Shown one piece after another: positions 49,589-51,572 of a DNA stretch of 51,572 bases. Position 1 is the stretch's first letter. Each line of letters starts with the position of its first letter. The stretch spans positions 1-51,572 of the forward strand of contig DITE01000118.1 of NCBI GenBank assembly GCA_002422725.1, given 5' to 3'. The notes below the pieces were generated by a model that was not told the origin of the DNA, made no database searches, and worked only from the letters and a program-made list of their open reading frames with translations. Origin of the DNA: Bacteroidales bacterium UBA6192. GTDB taxonomy: Bacteria > Bacteroidota > Bacteroidia > Bacteroidales > F082. The position numbers were made by a program, and so were the translations under genes.

Positions 49589-50353
49589 CTAAATTTCAAC
49601 TTTGCGAATATTTTCAGGATAAACAACCTGAAATAAAAAAAGTCCGTGTGCCGGCACCGAAAAGCCTGCTTCAGAGCGGTTTTTGGCCTCAATCACTTCC
49701 TGAAACTCCTTAATGCTTAGTTTTCCCTGACCAACCTCAATCAGCGTCCCTACAATCGCCCTGACCATATTTCGCAGAAACCTGTCGGCAGTAATCGTAA
49801 AAATCCATTGCGTACCTTTTGTTTCCCATCTGGCTTCAGTAATCCGGCAATTATTTGTTTTTGTCTTGGAATGCAATTTGGAAAAACTTGTAAAATCCTG
49901 ATATTTAGTTAACATATCAGATGCTTCTTGCATTTTTTCCATATCCAGATGGCCAAAAACATACAATGAAGTTCGGAGACTAAAGGGATCCTTGACGCGA
50001 TTGATGTAATATTTATAGGTCCTCGAAATGGCATCAAAGCGGGCATTGATCTCATCTTTCACTCTAAACATTTCGTAAACAACAATATCCTGTGGCAGGA
50101 AAGCATTTAAACTTGGAATTAGTAAGTCAAAATACCCTTGGTCCCAATCCATTTCCACATCAAAGTGAGCAAAATACGCCTTTGCATGAACGCCGGTGTC
50201 GGTTCTGCCACAGCCTGTTAACCTAATGAACTGGCCGGTTTTCAGGGCAAGACATTTTTCCACTTCATCCTGAACGGAATGAGCGTTTTGTTGCGACTGC
50301 CAGCCATGATATGCTGCTCCGCAATAGGCAAGTTTGATGAAATATCTCGGCAT
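49589..50353 (-). CDS. truA: tRNA pseudouridine(38-40) synthase
   Basis: Isomerises uridines 38-40 in the tRNA anticodon arm. At 254 residues from ATG 50353 (the longer frame needs a GTG at 50386) the length is usual. Motifs: RYFIKLAYCGAAYHGWQSQ at the start, the catalytic Asp52 in GCGRTDTGVHA, DAISRTYKYYI, FTSFSKLHSKTKTNNCRI and the late RFLRNMVRAIVGTLIEVGQGK, all hallmarks of TruA. It works as a homodimer. Divergent from guaA with 180 bases between the starts. Confidence 0.96.
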   Translation of the reverse strand: MPRYFIKLAYCGAAYHGWQSQQNAHSVQDEVEKCLALKTGQFIRLTGCGRTDTGVHAKAYFAHFDVEMDWDQGYFDLLIPSLNAFLPQDIVVYEMFRVKDEINARFDAISRTYKYYINRVKDPFSLRTSLYVFGHLDMEKMQEASDMLTKYQDFTSFSKLHSKTKTNNCRITEARWETKGTQWIFTITADRFLRNMVRAIVGTLIEVGQGKLSIKEFQEVIEAKNRSEAGFSVPAHGLFLFQVVYPENIRKVEI

Positions 50354-50478
50354 CAAATTTCTTTTTGCAAAAATGGCGAAAATCACCTTCCAACCTGATA
50401 CGAATTAAAGAAGAAATCACCAACTAAAAAGTTTAGGTTAAAAGTTATTAATCTTACTAAAAAAAGTAATGGAATCAT

Positions 50479-50486
50479 TATTTTTG
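50479..50486 (+). promoter_or_regulatory. -7 box (TATTTTTG) upstream of guaA
   Basis: An exact TAnnTTTG match, 47 bases before the guaA ATG. No purine riboswitch fold was recognised in the leader. Confidence 0.45.
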
Positions 50487-50533
50487 CCAGATTAACAGAT
50501 AATGGTTTAATTTGCATATCAATCAGCACCCCA

Positions 50534-51572
50534 ATGCAGGAAACAATTTTAATTCTTGATTTCGGTTCACAGTACACACAGTTGATAGCCAGAAGAATAA
50601 GAGAACTCAACGTGTACTGCGAAATTCATCCTTTCAATCATTTTCCTGCCATAACGAAAAACATTAAAGGAGTTATTCTATCGGGAAGTCCATTCTCTGT
50701 TCGCGACCCTCAGTCGCCTGCACCTGACCTGAGTCAGATTCGGGGTAAAATACCCTTGCTGGGCGTTTGCTATGGAGCCCAGTTTCTTGCCTTAACTGGC
50801 GGATCCAATGTCAATCCTTCAGCATCAAGAGAATACGGAAGAGCCAATTTAACCTACATCGATACAAATTGTCCGCTCACAACATCTATGACAAATGGCA
50901 GCCAGGTCTGGATGTCGCATGGTGACACCATTTTCAATCTGCCTGCCGGATACAGCATCATTGCCAGCACAACAGATGTTGAAGTAGGTGGTTTTCACAT
51001 ATTAAATGAATCGACTTACGGCATACAGTTTCACCCGGAGGTGTATCATTCCACAGAAGGTATGGTATTGCTGAAAAACTTTGTTGTTGATATCTGTGGG
51101 TGTCATCAGACATGGACTCCGGACTCATTTATCGAAAGCAGCGTTGAAGGTCTGAAACAAAAGCTTGGCAACGACAGGGTTGTGCTCGGGCTAAGTGGTG
51201 GCGTTGATTCATCAGTAGCCTCCATGTTGTTGCACAAGGCCATTGGTAAAAACCTGTATTGCATTTTTGTCGACAATGGGTTGCTTCGTAAAAATGAGTT
51301 TGATAAGGTATTGCACTCCTATCGGGACCTTGGATTAAATGTGAAGGGTGTTGATGCTAAAGATCAGTTTTACAATGCATTGGAAGGAATTTCAGAGCCT
51401 GAGTTAAAAAGGAAGGCAATCGGAAACACATTTATTGAGGTTTTTGACCAGGAAGCCCATTTGATTGAGGAAGTCAAATGGCTTGCGCAAGGAACAATCT
51501 ATCCGGATGTAATTGAGTCGATATCAGTCAAAGGGCCATCTGCAACGATCAAATCGCACCACAATGTGGGCG
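50534..51572 (+). CDS. guaA: GMP synthase (glutamine-hydrolysing), 3' end beyond the window
   Basis: Amidates XMP to GMP with glutamine as nitrogen donor. The frame opens at ATG 50534 and is open to the window end (346 codons). The N-terminal class I glutamine amidotransferase domain begins ETILILDFGSQYTQLIARRIRELNVYCEI and has the nucleophile Cys in LLGVCYGAQF and the His-Glu pair in GIQFHPEVYHS. The ATP pyrophosphatase domain begins at about residue 205 with the P-loop LGLSGGVDSSVA, then FVDNGLLRKNE and IGNTFIEVFDQEA. The last visible residues (VKGPSATIKSHHNVG) are the conserved stretch after the P-loop domain, so only the dimerisation domain is missing. The upstream -7 box is at 50479. Confidence 0.97.
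   Translation, partial: MQETILILDFGSQYTQLIARRIRELNVYCEIHPFNHFPAITKNIKGVILSGSPFSVRDPQSPAPDLSQIRGKIPLLGVCYGAQFLALTGGSNVNPSASREYGRANLTYIDTNCPLTTSMTNGSQVWMSHGDTIFNLPAGYSIIASTTDVEVGGFHILNESTYGIQFHPEVYHSTEGMVLLKNFVVDICGCHQTWTPDSFIESSVEGLKQKLGNDRVVLGLSGGVDSSVASMLLHKAIGKNLYCIFVDNGLLRKNEFDKVLHSYRDLGLNVKGVDAKDQFYNALEGISEPELKRKAIGNTFIEVFDQEAHLIEEVKWLAQGTIYPDVIESISVKGPSATIKSHHNVG

Noticed and set aside
50383..50610. Minus-strand open frame across the guaA start
   Set aside because: Antisense to the strongly conserved guaA N-terminus and the divergent promoter region.

Overview
The window reads as chromosomal DNA of a member of the Bacteroidota, probably a free-living or uncultured Bacteroidales-like lineage. 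Three secreted proteins end in type IX secretion (T9SS) sorting domains. Many genes are preceded by the phylum's TAnnTTTG -7 promoter box rather than a Shine-Dalgarno site. There are ECF sigma/anti-sigma modules, the tRNA has no encoded CCA, and the alpha-2-macroglobulin/PBP1C pair is present. No rRNA, IS transposase, integrase, phage gene or CRISPR array was found.

Layout. 1-6,210: a chagasin-like protease inhibitor (cut by the window edge), a CAP-SPOR secreted protein, a photolyase, a GNAT-like enzyme, sucD, a PPK2 polyphosphate kinase and tRNA-Arg(ACG). 6,273-15,369 (all minus): pbpC, a 1,848-residue alpha-2-macroglobulin lipoprotein with an intact thioester motif, then a small gene behind an ECF sigma factor. 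15,546-18,359: uvrA. 18,360-23,927: an accessory segment with an AT-rich T9SS protein and a solitary type IIG restriction-modification enzyme, bounded by two imperfect 39/40-bp direct repeats. 23,928-33,416 (all plus): a His-rich TolB-propeller lipoprotein, a prolyl-tRNA deacylase-like protein, arginine deiminase, a class III nucleotide cyclase, an HD-type protein, a GT22-like membrane glycosyltransferase and ligA.

33,417-34,703: five REP-like palindromes and an AT-rich orphan gene lying between two exact 76-bp direct repeats that carry the 3' end of the neighbouring ABC exporter gene. 34,656-38,785: ABC exporter, SRPBCC/GyrI-like protein and a PatB-type C-S lyase. 38,869-41,267: lipoprotein, ECF sigma, anti-sigma and Spy-like protein, apparently one stress operon. 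41,419-44,083: a BlaI-type repressor and an M56 membrane peptidase, with two operator palindromes framing a canonical Bacteroidota promoter. 44,353-46,934: two T9SS cargo proteins. 47,346-51,572: an SDR oxidoreductase, a DUF456 membrane protein, an unknown protein, truA and the 5' part of guaA.

Most of the window is housekeeping and cell-envelope stress biology. The parts most worth following up are the BlaI/M56 control region, the REP/76-bp duplication around 33.4-34.7 kb, and the repeat-bounded segment holding a base-composition-mosaic type IIG enzyme. All functions are inferred from sequence motifs read by eye; no database search was run.
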